Source: Sphingobacteriales bacterium (GTDB taxonomy: Bacteria > Bacteroidota > Bacteroidia > Chitinophagales > UBA2359). Taken from it: a DNA stretch of 64,000 nt. Positions within the stretch are counted from its first letter, which is position 1; each line of letters starts with the position of its first letter. The stretch is from positions 5,327,501-5,391,500 of the forward strand of contig CP064999.1 of the NCBI GenBank assembly GCA_016700115.1, given 5' to 3'. The position numbers and the translations under genes were made by a program. The notes beneath the pieces were generated by a model. It had not been told where the DNA came from and ran no database searches. It saw only the letters and a program-made list of their open reading frames with translations. Below, piece after piece: positions 1 through 8,911 of the stretch.

Positions 1-339
1 TTTATCAAAAATCACCCCAAGTTAGGAGGTAATACCATCATGATTGTAGCACCCGAATGTGGTCGCAATGAGCAGCCTAATGTTTTAAAGGATAACAATG
101 ACTGGTACGCCTATGACCATTCGGACTGGAACGCTGCCAGAACATGGATAACCCTGTCTGGGCCTAATGTTCCGCAAAACCTGCTCGTTCAAAGCCCCGG
201 CATGAATGGCAATATACCCATTCCGGCAGCCCGCAATACTCAGATTCCATTGACAATTGCCGAAATTCTGGGTATCAAGCAATCTGTCATTAATGAAGGC
301 TTTGCCGACTACCAAAGTCTTTTTGACCTAATCGGGTAA
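1..339 (+). CDS. C-terminal end of an unidentified protein, 5' truncated by window edge
   Basis: The frame is open from base 1, so the ATG at position 40 is probably internal and this is the last 112 codons of a larger protein. The visible part contains MIVAPECGRNEQPN and a DNNDWYAYDHSD stretch followed by proline/glycine-rich segments. This loosely recalls the C-terminal part of alkaline-phosphatase-superfamily or DUF1501-like secreted proteins, but I do not recognise it firmly. It is followed 42 bases later by two small lipoprotein genes on the same strand, which suggests one envelope-associated operon. No catalytic residues can be assigned from the fragment. Confidence 0.6.
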   Translation, partial: FIKNHPKLGGNTIMIVAPECGRNEQPNVLKDNNDWYAYDHSDWNAARTWITLSGPNVPQNLLVQSPGMNGNIPIPAARNTQIPLTIAEILGIKQSVINEGFADYQSLFDLIG

Positions 340-381
340 ATTTTCCAAATACTTTTCCAATTGATTTTTAGGGATTTGTCT

Positions 382-885
382 ATGAAACCTTTCTACAGTT
401 TACTATTGTGTTGCCTGCTTTTAGGTGTTATTGCTTCCTGTGATAAAGATGCAGAAGAACCTGAAAATAATCCGTTTGACAATTTAGCTCCTCCCGACAC
501 TAATCAGGTAGTTACTACTGTAGTGTTGCCCGATTCTTCCCTTGCATGGCTACATGCCAAGGTCTTCTTTCCTACTTGTGCAAATTCGGGATGCCATGAT
601 GGAACCTTTGAACCGGACTACCGAACTATTAACAGCACTTATCACACCTTAGTAAATCAACCGGCAATTAAGACAGACTTATCTGCAACCAATGCTACCA
701 TACGTGTCGTTCCTTTCAAACCGGACAGCTCAATGTTATATTTCCGGTTAACTCAAATTCTCCCTAACACAACCGGAATGATGCCTCCAAATGCCAATGA
801 TTCTGATTGGGATGAAAACCGCGAGCTATATCTTCAAAAAATTCGTACATGGATTCTAATTGGCGCACCTAATGTTACACCATAA
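382..885 (+). CDS. Lipoprotein with a CX4CH haem-like motif
   Basis: This is a 167-residue protein. The ATG at 382 is preferred over the TTG at 361 because AGGGA lies about ten bases upstream and a normal lipoprotein signal begins there. The hydrophobic stretch ends in VIASC, giving a lipidated Cys20. Cys66-x4-Cys71-His72 (TCANSGCHDG) resembles the unusual haem-binding motifs of planctomycete-type cytochrome c domains. The later MMPPNAN methionine segment could supply the distal ligand. A periplasmic or surface electron-transfer lipoprotein is an inference; a non-haem cysteine-bridged protein is the alternative. Its last codons overlap the start of the next lipoprotein gene. Confidence 0.65.
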   Translation: MKPFYSLLLCCLLLGVIASCDKDAEEPENNPFDNLAPPDTNQVVTTVVLPDSSLAWLHAKVFFPTCANSGCHDGTFEPDYRTINSTYHTLVNQPAIKTDLSATNATIRVVPFKPDSSMLYFRLTQILPNTTGMMPPNANDSDWDENRELYLQKIRTWILIGAPNVTP

Positions 886-1354
886 TAAAAACGGTAAATA
901 TAACCTGTCTTCATACCTGCTCCTTGTATTGATGTTAACAGTACAAGTTTTGACAACCTATGGCTGTGGTGAGGAAGAAATCAATATTAGTCTCACACCT
1001 GTGATTAGCTTTGTCGAAATAAATCCCGAACAGGTAGAGGAATACACAGAAACCGTCGAAATTGTCATAGCTTATGAAGACGGCAATGCCGATATAGGTC
1101 AGCCTGATCCGGATGTGCCTGTAGTTTTTGTTAAAGACAGCCGCCTCCAACAACCGGATGGTTACCATTTGCCTCCCGTTGCGCCTTTGGATGCACAGGT
1201 TTATGTGAAAGGACAACTCAGTATCCCCCTCAAAAATCTCTTCATACTTGGCAATACCGACACCGAACAAGTATGGTTTGAAGTATATATTACCGACCGT
1301 GCGGGCAATATCAGTAATACCATTAACACCCCTGTTATAACCGTTTACCGGTAA
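872..1354 (+). CDS. Small lipoprotein of unknown function
   Basis: This predicted lipoprotein has about 160 residues, and its ATG at 872 overlaps the end of the upstream lipoprotein gene by 14 bases, so the two are probably translationally coupled. A TTG at 860 is an alternative start. The hydrophobic leader ends in TTYGC, a plausible lipobox. The mature part has an Ig/cadherin-like look: alternating beta-type segments, acidic DGNADIGQPDPD, and a C-terminal VWFEVYITDRAGNISNT. These are typical of small Bacteroidota surface proteins with a beta-sandwich. No enzymatic motif is visible. Confidence 0.65.
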   Translation: MLHHNKNGKYNLSSYLLLVLMLTVQVLTTYGCGEEEINISLTPVISFVEINPEQVEEYTETVEIVIAYEDGNADIGQPDPDVPVVFVKDSRLQQPDGYHLPPVAPLDAQVYVKGQLSIPLKNLFILGNTDTEQVWFEVYITDRAGNISNTINTPVITVYR

Positions 1355-1412
1355 AATAAAAACTAAAGTCAGTAAAAAATTATCATTCAATGGGTTCTTT
1401 CAAAAAACCCCT

Positions 1413-1420
1413 TATATTTG
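1413..1420 (+). promoter_or_regulatory. Possible Bacteroidota-type -7 element for the tubulin-like gene
   Basis: TATATTTG fits the TAnnTTTG -7 consensus and lies about 110 bases upstream of the tubulin-like start. No convincing -33 TTG box is visible, so support is weak. Confidence 0.35.
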
Positions 1421-1528
1421 CGTTTAACTGTTAATCAAATATCTACTGATTAAGAGTAAATCTTCTTTATCATCAATTGCAACTAATAGTTAAGTTCATC
1501 AATATCAAGATTAAACAATCCATTTATT

Positions 1529-4500
1529 ATGAGTAACGTCCCAACCATTCTCATCGGCTTAGGAGGGATAGGCTGTCAGATTGTAGATCAGGTTTACAAT
1601 TGGATACCTCCACACCGCAGAAATTTTGTTGCTGTCCATGCTTTTGATACAAACGTGAACGATATAGCCAAACTAAAACATCTGAACAAAGAAAATATCA
1701 CGCAAACAAGCACCAACTGGACAGTTGAAGAATACCTGCGAATGACCGATGAAACGGTTAAAGATTGGTTCCCTTTTGAACAAAGCGAAATTCTCAGAAA
1801 AGCCCTTACTGACGGAGCCGGTCAGATACGTGCCGTTTCTCGGCTGGCTTACAGAGCTGCGATGGGACACAATAAACTGCATAACCTTCACAACAGTATT
1901 AACCATATTTTTCGTGAAACAGGCTCTGATGCTTCGAGCAGCGCCCGTGTTATGATTGTTACCTCGTTGGTCGGAGGAACCGGTTCTGGCATTTTCCTTC
2001 AAACAGCCATGTACATGAGAGATGTGTTGGAAATAGATTTTCAACGCAGAAACGTACTGATACGAGGGGCCTTTATTCTGCCCGATGTTTTTGTGTTGTC
2101 CAATGTGATTAAAGGGGATGAAATCGAAAACATTCGCGCCAATGCGTACGCATCTATAAAAGAACTAAATGCCATCACTCGCAATGCAAGCGGACAAAAC
2201 AACGAACAACACGTTGCTATTGAGTTGGAATATAAACCCAATCAGGTTGACTCCGAAGGTAGGCTGGCTCATGTGATAACCTCCCGAAACCTGCCCTATA
2301 ATTTTGGGTTTATGTTTGATTTTGAAAATACAGAGAAAAATAACCTCAAATATCTTGGAAATTATCTGAACCAAGTTGCAAGGTCCACCTACCTCGATTT
2401 GTTCAGCCCTATGAGCAATGACCGCTTTTCAAAACAAGACAATCAGATACTTTCTGTTATTGAAAAAGGGGGAATGAACCGGTATTGCGGAGCCGGCGTT
2501 TCATCACTCCAATATCCTTATGAAGACATTGTTTATTACTGCGCCCTCCGATGGAGCACGGACAGCCTATCTAATGAATGGCTCAAAATAGACGAACAAT
2601 TTGATGCCGACTTCAGGCAATATGAATTAGACCTCAAAAACGGAATTTCAAGACCAAAACCTCTGTTGCGCGACCGTTACCGAGAAATCTTGAAATCCTT
2701 AGCCGAACAGGATAACCCACGTCCTTTTTATAAATTGGTTTTTCGCTCCTTACACCTGATTGATAAATTCAACGAAATCGGCCGTCCTAAAGCAGAGTTG
2801 TTTTTGGAAGCAGTCTTGAAAAGAATTGATACCACCATCAATTCCAACGACAAGTTGAAAGAAATCAAGGGGCAATGCGTTTTGGATGAAAATCGCTTAA
2901 AAGATAAAATCACCGCCAGAAACGAAGTCAACGGTTTCGAACAGGCACTCTCTTTTTACGAACAGGAGATCAGGAAATTTGTACATAATACAAAAAACCA
3001 GTTGGTCAACGAAATTACACTTCAGGACTATGATCATCCACAACGAGTTAGCGGAGATGAATATAAACTCAATACCTGGATGCTCAAACAAACTGACCCA
3101 CTCCATCCGGTTGCAGTTCGACACTTATTATACCATTTAGACTATCTGTTGAACCAACAACTACAGGAAATGACTCCGGTGAATGACCGTTTGGATAAAG
3201 TTGTTGATAATTATAAAAGAATCTACGATGTTGACGAAACGGACGAATATGTTGAAACTGCCGATGACCGCATTGTAAAAGCCATGAAGCAGTCAGTTTT
3301 AGGCAAAGTATTCAACAATCAGTTTAAAGAATTTATCAATGAATATGTTGATAAATCCTTAAAGCAACTGAACAACCTCAATCATTTTTGCAAAGTGCGG
3401 CTCACTGAATTAGTGTTGAAAGAATTGCAAAAAGCTATTCAGGAAATGGAGGCAGATTGGGAAAAATATTTCAGAAACCTGCGCGATACCAGAACCAGCC
3501 TGACTAATGAACTAAACCTATTGGCAACGAAACACGAAAACTCAAGCGACCCGACTGTCAAATTCGTTTTGGCTACTCAGAAATACAAAGAACTGTTCTG
3601 GGAAAATCTGCGAATGCGAGTCAGTGCTGATGAACTTCCATCTGAAATCGCCGCCGAAATCTATAAAGGTCAATATAACCGATTTGGAAAAACCCGGCGA
3701 GGTGATTATATCAGTGAAATCAGTGTCGAAAAGGTTGAAGAAATGTACCGTACTGATGTGGTGATCTGGTGTAAAAATCAATTGCTCAAAGAAGACAGTC
3801 TCAATCTAAACTGCATTAAAGCTTTGAGAAAAGAAGCACAGTTACAAGCAACTCCGGACGATCAAATAGACCGGTACATCAAAGACCGTATCAGTATTTT
3901 AAATAACCTTGCCCGGCCCTTTGTGCCTTCCGGTACCGGTTCTACTGAAATTAATGCCTGGGGAGCACATCCTGACTCTATTAAAGAACTATCCGATGGG
4001 GCTAAAGCAGATGTTTTTGTCGGCACAGATTTAGTGAATGATGAAGCCTTTTCACCTTATGAAATTATCAGAAACCGAACGGTTTACGGGTTGATTATTG
4101 AGCAGTTTCCCAAGTTTTATTATGGGGATGACAAAGGTGCACAACCCGGTGAATATGATAAAGCCTATAAGTCGAGAATAAACAGACTTACTCAACAAGG
4201 AAATACGGTAACTCCTCATTTGGACAAAAGATGGCATTTACTGGCATACCTTTCTCCAATCGGACAAAGCCAGATAGTTGAAGATGAAAACAAAATTAAT
4301 CTGACTTTAATCCGGGGATTGGCGATGGGTTATCTTCAAAATATCAACCAATATGGTAAAATTACCTGGTTGTTTTCAGATATAGGCGGCAACAGAATGA
4401 TCAATATCGGAGAAACACCAACCGACCGCTATGTTCATTCACTTCGTAATGCTTTGTTGCATAACCCGATTATTGTTGACAAAACCCTGTCCCGCAGCAA

Positions 4501-4888
4501 AGAACAAATGCAATCTGACCGAACAGAATTTTTAGATAAAATCGAACAGCATACTTTCTATAAGAAATCAAGAAATATTTACTATGCTGCCGCTTCAAGC
4601 GAAAAAGCCATTAATATCCTCGATTTGATTTTGAGGTATCCGGACGGAAACCCTGGGGATGCTAATCTGAATATTCAGGGGGAAAAACTGCTCAAAATTT
4701 TATTAGACGAAATAAACCGGTATTTTCTTGAAGTATATGGCTCATACAGAGAAGCTATGGCGAAAGAAGCGAGAAATAATTTCATTGAATTGTTGATTAC
4801 AGAATCAGACACTTATCAAAAAGCCGATAAATTAGGCATACAATTTAAACGATGGGAAAATGTAATCGAACAGGCCAAGAAGGCTTAA
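1529..4888 (+). CDS. Large tubulin/FtsZ-superfamily protein (Tubulin_2-like)
   Basis: This 1119-residue protein belongs to the prokaryotic tubulin-like group (Tubulin_2 type), not to canonical FtsZ. An N-terminal Rossmann-type GLGGIG (residues 10-15) is followed by the tubulin/FtsZ signature loop GGTGSG (residues 149-154) in the context VTSLVGGTGSGIFLQ, which should bind the GTP phosphates. The remaining roughly 750 residues are charged and helix-rich with likely coiled coils (about residues 440-720), far longer than FtsZ (about 400 residues). Family members are known from comparative genomics and were proposed to act in membrane remodelling; the substrate or membrane target is unknown. It is a single gene with its own terminator, so its partners are not obvious. 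The preceding lipoprotein genes are candidates only by position. Confidence 0.8.
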   Translation: MSNVPTILIGLGGIGCQIVDQVYNWIPPHRRNFVAVHAFDTNVNDIAKLKHLNKENITQTSTNWTVEEYLRMTDETVKDWFPFEQSEILRKALTDGAGQIRAVSRLAYRAAMGHNKLHNLHNSINHIFRETGSDASSSARVMIVTSLVGGTGSGIFLQTAMYMRDVLEIDFQRRNVLIRGAFILPDVFVLSNVIKGDEIENIRANAYASIKELNAITRNASGQNNEQHVAIELEYKPNQVDSEGRLAHVITSRNLPYNFGFMFDFENTEKNNLKYLGNYLNQVARSTYLDLFSPMSNDRFSKQDNQILSVIEKGGMNRYCGAGVSSLQYPYEDIVYYCALRWSTDSLSNEWLKIDEQFDADFRQYELDLKNGISRPKPLLRDRYREILKSLAEQDNPRPFYKLVFRSLHLIDKFNEIGRPKAELFLEAVLKRIDTTINSNDKLKEIKGQCVLDENRLKDKITARNEVNGFEQALSFYEQEIRKFVHNTKNQLVNEITLQDYDHPQRVSGDEYKLNTWMLKQTDPLHPVAVRHLLYHLDYLLNQQLQEMTPVNDRLDKVVDNYKRIYDVDETDEYVETADDRIVKAMKQSVLGKVFNNQFKEFINEYVDKSLKQLNNLNHFCKVRLTELVLKELQKAIQEMEADWEKYFRNLRDTRTSLTNELNLLATKHENSSDPTVKFVLATQKYKELFWENLRMRVSADELPSEIAAEIYKGQYNRFGKTRRGDYISEISVEKVEEMYRTDVVIWCKNQLLKEDSLNLNCIKALRKEAQLQATPDDQIDRYIKDRISILNNLARPFVPSGTGSTEINAWGAHPDSIKELSDGAKADVFVGTDLVNDEAFSPYEIIRNRTVYGLIIEQFPKFYYGDDKGAQPGEYDKAYKSRINRLTQQGNTVTPHLDKRWHLLAYLSPIGQSQIVEDENKINLTLIRGLAMGYLQNINQYGKITWLFSDIGGNRMINIGETPTDRYVHSLRNALLHNPIIVDKTLSRSKEQMQSDRTEFLDKIEQHTFYKKSRNIYYAAASSEKAINILDLILRYPDGNPGDANLNIQGEKLLKILLDEINRYFLEVYGSYREAMAKEARNNFIELLITESDTYQKADKLGIQFKRWENVIEQAKKA

Positions 4889-4914
4889 TATTCTGTTAAC
4901 ACTCTGTTTTTTAA

Positions 4915-4955
4915 ATCCCCTGTAAACCATATTATAGTTTTACAGGGGATTTTTT
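4915..4955 (+). terminator. Rho-independent terminator after the tubulin-like gene
   Basis: A perfect 12-bp inverted repeat (4915-4926 ATCCCCTGTAAA pairing with 4939-4950) with a 12-base loop is followed by a run of T at 4950-4955. It starts 27 bases after the stop codon. Confidence 0.9.
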
Positions 4956-5141
4956 CTTATCCCCAATTTGTGAATGGAAGTAAAATTGTCTTGAAACAAA
5001 CAACTGTCGTTTGACAATTTCATACTTATCAGAACCAAAATCAACGAAGATTTGCAATTCCTTCTATTGCCATTATCGAGATTTGAGTCCTTTCAGCAAG
5101 GGAAATGGCTTAAAAAACCAAATTATACGGCATAAAAACAA

Positions 5142-5149
5142 TAACTTTG
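5142..5149 (+). promoter_or_regulatory. -7 promoter element TAACTTTG
   Basis: TAACTTTG matches the Bacteroidota -7 consensus and lies 42 bases before the start of the secreted protein gene at 5191. The same string occurs before the AraC gene at 39611. No clear -33 element is seen. Confidence 0.45.
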
Positions 5150-5190
5150 CAGGCTGTTATCGTTGATTTGATTTAAAAACATTCCGAACC

Positions 5191-6282
5191 ATGCGTTCCA
5201 TTTTATATTACCTCTGTTTGATTTTACTAATTCCGGTTTTAAGTTATGCGCAACCTGTACCGGATGTCGGGGTATCAGGTGTTGTGAAACCCAAAAATAA
5301 GACGGTAAAACCTGCAAAAATAAAATACCAATATCATCAGGGCACCGCCATACTCAAAAGCGGACTTATCATTCACGGTAAATTTAAATATACTCAGCCC
5401 GGTTCTGTTGAAGTGCCTCTTTTTACCTTTGTCGAAAACGGCACTAAAACCAAGAAAACGGTTGCTTTATCCATGCTCGAAAAGTTAACTTTGGAAGGTG
5501 CAGAAAAAGGCATTACCTCCAGAGTTGATTCCACTGAGTTTATTTGGATTGACAAATATCGCGACTTATACCGAAAGGTCAGAACGGGTAATATTGAACT
5601 ATACGACAATTCAAGAGTGGTCAATGAAAAGTATGAATATCTGACGGATTATATTTTTATAGCCGGAAAAAAGGAGTTAGGATATAAATTAGTCCGCAAA
5701 TTATCGGATATGGAAACCCTAATGGCCGACAGACCCTATTTTATGGAGTCCGCCAAAAACACCAACCGGTACGAAACACAGGATTTTAGAGTTATCGTTT
5801 ATTTGGTGGACTTGTATAACGATCCAGACCCGATGCGCGCCCTTAAATGGGACGAAATGACCATTGTAATGAAAAACCGCCAATTAATATCCGGCAAAGG
5901 GTATTTACAACCCTTAGACCTGAGAAATGAATACATTGAATCCACTTCTGCTTATGTGCATTTCCACGATGGTATTGATTTCAGATTATTGAGCAGCAGC
6001 AATATAAAGGATATAATTATCAATGGTGAAACCCTGATCGGTGGAGTATATGCTATTTCTAATAAATATTTTTACGGCAAAAAATGGATTCATCAGGGCG
6101 CAGAATACGCCGTTGTCCAAAGATTAGTCAATACCAATAATTATTTTTTCAAAAGCCGGTCAATTGCAGAAGGTATCGTGATTCTGGCAAAAATGGGGGA
6201 GAACTATATTAAACCTGCAGATGAAGCAGAATTGCGCAAAGCCTATATAGAATATCTTCGCAACAGCAGCGCTTCTCAATAA
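5191..6282 (+). CDS. Secreted protein of unknown function
   Basis: This 363-residue protein has a classical signal peptide (MRSILYYLCLILLIPVLSYA, cleavage before QPVPD) and no lipobox cysteine. The mature part begins with a lysine-rich KPKNKTVKPAKIKYQY stretch. It continues with repeated beta-strand segments such as GTAILKSGLIIHGKFKY and later RQLISGKGYLQPL, which look like a small beta-barrel or SH3-like repeat found in many Bacteroidota periplasmic proteins. I do not recognise a family. A good -7 element lies upstream and the gene stands alone between a terminator and a methyltransferase gene. Confidence 0.7.
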   Translation: MRSILYYLCLILLIPVLSYAQPVPDVGVSGVVKPKNKTVKPAKIKYQYHQGTAILKSGLIIHGKFKYTQPGSVEVPLFTFVENGTKTKKTVALSMLEKLTLEGAEKGITSRVDSTEFIWIDKYRDLYRKVRTGNIELYDNSRVVNEKYEYLTDYIFIAGKKELGYKLVRKLSDMETLMADRPYFMESAKNTNRYETQDFRVIVYLVDLYNDPDPMRALKWDEMTIVMKNRQLISGKGYLQPLDLRNEYIESTSAYVHFHDGIDFRLLSSSNIKDIIINGETLIGGVYAISNKYFYGKKWIHQGAEYAVVQRLVNTNNYFFKSRSIAEGIVILAKMGENYIKPADEAELRKAYIEYLRNSSASQ

Positions 6283-6397
6283 TTGAGTTGGGTTAGTTAA
6301 AAACACCGGGATGTTTTTTCAAAACAAAAGACATCTGTTGTTTTGAAAAATTTTGATGCCTTTGGTTGTCGGTTACTATAATTTGGAAATCAGGATA

Positions 6398-7066
6398 ATG
6401 AACAACCCCTACCCTGTTAAATGGCGGCTCGCTCAGTTTCTCGAACTCTTATGGTGGAAAAAATACCTGTCCGACAAACCTGAATCTGATTATCTGAATT
6501 GGAAACGAGAATACTGGAAAAATTTTCTCAACTGTATTTCGGATGTCCTCCCTATTCATAATTACTCAAACATTCTGGATGCCGGTTGCGGACCTGCAGG
6601 TATCTTTACCATACTTGCAAACCATCAGGTTACTGCCATTGACCCATTATTAGATAAATATCAGCACGGAATTGCGCACTTTAACCCCTTAAATTATCCA
6701 CAGGTTTCTTTCTTTTCAATTCCAATAGAACAACTCCAAGCAAAAAACGAATATGACATTGTGTTTTGTCTCAACGCAATCAACCATGTTGCCGATATTC
6801 AAAAGGCAATGTACAGGCTTGCAGATTCGGTTAAGACTGGCGGTTATTTGGTATTAAGTATAGATGCCCACCGGTATAATTTTCTCAAATATTTGTTTCG
6901 TTTGTTTCCCGGCGATGTTCTTCATCCGCATCAACATAATTTGAGCGGATATTTACAAATGATCGGACAATATCCATTTACCATTCTCAAAACCCACTGC
7001 CTCAAGCAATCACTTATCTTTAATTATTGGGTTATTGTAGCACAAAAAACCGGACATTCGCTATGA
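6398..7066 (+). CDS. Class I SAM-dependent methyltransferase
   Basis: A Rossmann-fold methyltransferase of about 222 residues. Motif I is ILDAGCGPAGIFTIL, the acidic loop is ITAID-like (VTAIDPLLD), and motif IV/post-motif segments read YDIVFCLNAINHV and VKTGGYLVLSIDAHRY, all typical of the UbiE/Methyltransf_11 group acting on small molecules. I start it at the ATG at 6398 (MNNPYPVKW), because the upstream TTG/ATG at 6353-6356 lacks a leader typical for the family. Substrate is unknown. Its stop overlaps the next start as ATGA, so it is translationally coupled to the RNA methyltransferase. Confidence 0.75.
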   Translation: MNNPYPVKWRLAQFLELLWWKKYLSDKPESDYLNWKREYWKNFLNCISDVLPIHNYSNILDAGCGPAGIFTILANHQVTAIDPLLDKYQHGIAHFNPLNYPQVSFFSIPIEQLQAKNEYDIVFCLNAINHVADIQKAMYRLADSVKTGGYLVLSIDAHRYNFLKYLFRLFPGDVLHPHQHNLSGYLQMIGQYPFTILKTHCLKQSLIFNYWVIVAQKTGHSL

Positions 7067-7899
7067 TTAAACAAATTACCAGCCTGTCAAACCCCTTAAT
7101 CAAACAAGTACTTTCGCTCGAAACTGCCCGTGAGCGAGATAAAACCGGACTTTTTGCAGTTGAGGGGCTTCGCGAAATTAATCTGGCACAACAAGCAAAC
7201 TATTTTATTCAAACCTTGATTTACTGCCCGGAATATACCGGACATGAACACCTTCGGCAAATTCTGTCTCAGTCAAAAAATTTAGAATTTGTTGAAGTAA
7301 CTAAGGACGTTTTTGAAAAAATAGCCTATCGCAAATATGTGCCCAATGCCATAGCGCTTTGTCATAGCCGCCCTCTTTTGCTGCAAAACCTGACTTTAAG
7401 CGCAAATCCATTGATGGTAGTTGTAGAAGCCGTTGAAAAACCCGGTAATCTTGGTGCAATACTCCGAACTGCTGACGCAGCAGGTGTTGATGCTTTAGTG
7501 CTTTGTCATCCCCAAACTGATGTATTTAACCCCAATGTCATTCGCTCAAGTTTAGGTGCTGTTTTTACCTGTCCTGTTGCTGTTTGTACGACCGATGAAG
7601 CCATTTCGTTTTTCCGTACCAATAGCTTGCCCATAATTGCCGCAGCCATTACGCCCTCAGCCAAACCATATCATGAACAAAGGTTAGATATGCCTTGCGC
7701 CATTGCCTTCGGTTCGGAGGCTGAAGGACTTTCAAAAGAATGGCTGGAAACCTCCGACCATCATGCCATTATCCCAATGTATGGACATGTAAACTCCCTC
7801 AATGTTTCTGTTTCGGCTGCTGTCTTTATCTATGAAGCCATCAGGCAGAGGGTCGAAATGAAAAAAATTTCAAGCCGTCTGTTATCTTTTGGCCATTAG
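7063..7899 (+). CDS. SpoU/TrmH-family RNA 2'-O-methyltransferase
   Basis: 278 residues. It carries all three SPOUT trefoil-knot motifs: NLGAILRTADAAGVDALVL (about residue 129), AFGSEAEGLS (about residue 215) and IPMYGHVNSLNVSVSAAV (about residue 236). The N-terminal substrate-binding domain begins ITSLSNPLIKQVLSL and contains the FAVEGLREI segment of this family. It should transfer a methyl group from SAM to a ribose in rRNA or tRNA; RlmB- or TsnR-like roles cannot be separated from sequence alone. The true start is the ATG at 7063, which overlaps the upstream stop by four bases; starting earlier would add an unrelated tail. Confidence 0.9.
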   Translation: MIKQITSLSNPLIKQVLSLETARERDKTGLFAVEGLREINLAQQANYFIQTLIYCPEYTGHEHLRQILSQSKNLEFVEVTKDVFEKIAYRKYVPNAIALCHSRPLLLQNLTLSANPLMVVVEAVEKPGNLGAILRTADAAGVDALVLCHPQTDVFNPNVIRSSLGAVFTCPVAVCTTDEAISFFRTNSLPIIAAAITPSAKPYHEQRLDMPCAIAFGSEAEGLSKEWLETSDHHAIIPMYGHVNSLNVSVSAAVFIYEAIRQRVEMKKISSRLLSFGH

Positions 7900-7939
7900 G
7901 AAAATATACAGGATTGCAAATAACTTTAAGTTGACCTGA

Positions 7940-8908
7940 TTAGTGTTTTACCACAACTTGTGAAGAAAGAAACAGCTTTCCTTGCAGCCTGACGACATAA
8001 TTTCCGGATGGAAGTGATTGCATACAAACAAGTCCACCACCTTGTTTCATCTTTTGGCGGTGCATCAGGTTTCCTTTGAAGTCAAATATCAAGCAATCCA
8101 GAATTTCATTTTCCGAATGAGAGATTTGTATTAACTCTGTGGTAGGATTAGGACAAATTTCAAACAACCCGGGAGTGCTTAATGTGGAAGTGGCGGTGTT
8201 AGGATTAGTTGAAATAATATTGTCAATGCAAAAGTAGGTTGGAGTATTGATGCCAAACTGCCCGACATCGCTTGATGTCAATGTAAAAGTTAAACTATCT
8301 ACCGCTCCCAAAGATGACAACCCGACCCAAGTCCATTCATCTATGATATAATCCTGACTATTATTTGAATAGCGATAATCTGCAAGGTAAAAGTTTACAC
8401 TATCTGAAGACAGGTTACCATTAAAATAGGCTTTAATAGTAAGAAGAAAATAGTCCGGATCATTACCGGTAATTCCTCCAAATTTTTTGGAAATAGCATC
8501 ACCATCCAACATGCTTAAATAAGCATACGTGCTATTGGTGATATACAGCCCCGAAACAGGTTGACCTGCTGCATCTCCCTGTAGAATGATGTTATTATTT
8601 CCATAGGCATAAGTTACTGCATAATGCGCAGAGCCGTCGAATCCACCTCCGGCAATAGCGCTGTATTGGTTTAAAAAACCCGGCGTGGTTATATCTGTAG
8701 TATTAGATATTGCCCAGCCCGACCAAGTCATCCATTCCTGAGTATAATTGTTAGGCAGAAAAATATCGCCGCTTGAAAACCCTCCACTGCCATCCTCGCC
8801 ATTTAGAAAAGATTCGGGCAGCAGATTATATTCTTCAAAATCCGCTACAGTCTGTGCGTTTAAAAAGCCAATAAAAAGCATCAAAAGACACGTAAATGAG
8901 AGTTTCAT
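7940..8908 (-). CDS. DUF4465-like protein with T9SS sorting domain
   Basis: About 322 residues. The signal peptide is MKLSFTCLLMLFIGFLNAQ; I use the ATG at 8908 rather than the TTG one codon upstream. The middle resembles DUF4465: YFLADYRYSNNSQDYIIDEWTWVGLSSLG followed by DSLTFTLTSSDVGQFGINTPTYFCIDN is characteristic. The C-terminal 75 residues are a type A T9SS sorting domain (FEICPNPTTELIQI ... LPSGNYVVRL), so the protein is exported by the Por system and anchored or released at the surface. The gene follows the TonB receptor gene by three bases, so the two form one B12-riboswitch-controlled operon. A surface cobalamin- or cobinamide-binding role is inferred from this context. Confidence 0.8.
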   Translation of the reverse strand: MKLSFTCLLMLFIGFLNAQTVADFEEYNLLPESFLNGEDGSGGFSSGDIFLPNNYTQEWMTWSGWAISNTTDITTPGFLNQYSAIAGGGFDGSAHYAVTYAYGNNNIILQGDAAGQPVSGLYITNSTYAYLSMLDGDAISKKFGGITGNDPDYFLLTIKAYFNGNLSSDSVNFYLADYRYSNNSQDYIIDEWTWVGLSSLGAVDSLTFTLTSSDVGQFGINTPTYFCIDNIISTNPNTATSTLSTPGLFEICPNPTTELIQISHSENEILDCLIFDFKGNLMHRQKMKQGGGLVCMQSLPSGNYVVRLQGKLFLSSQVVVKH

Positions 8909-8911
8909 CAA

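Noticed and set aside
935..1390. 151-codon ORF on the minus strand
   Set aside because: Fully antisense to a lipoprotein gene with signal and lipobox.
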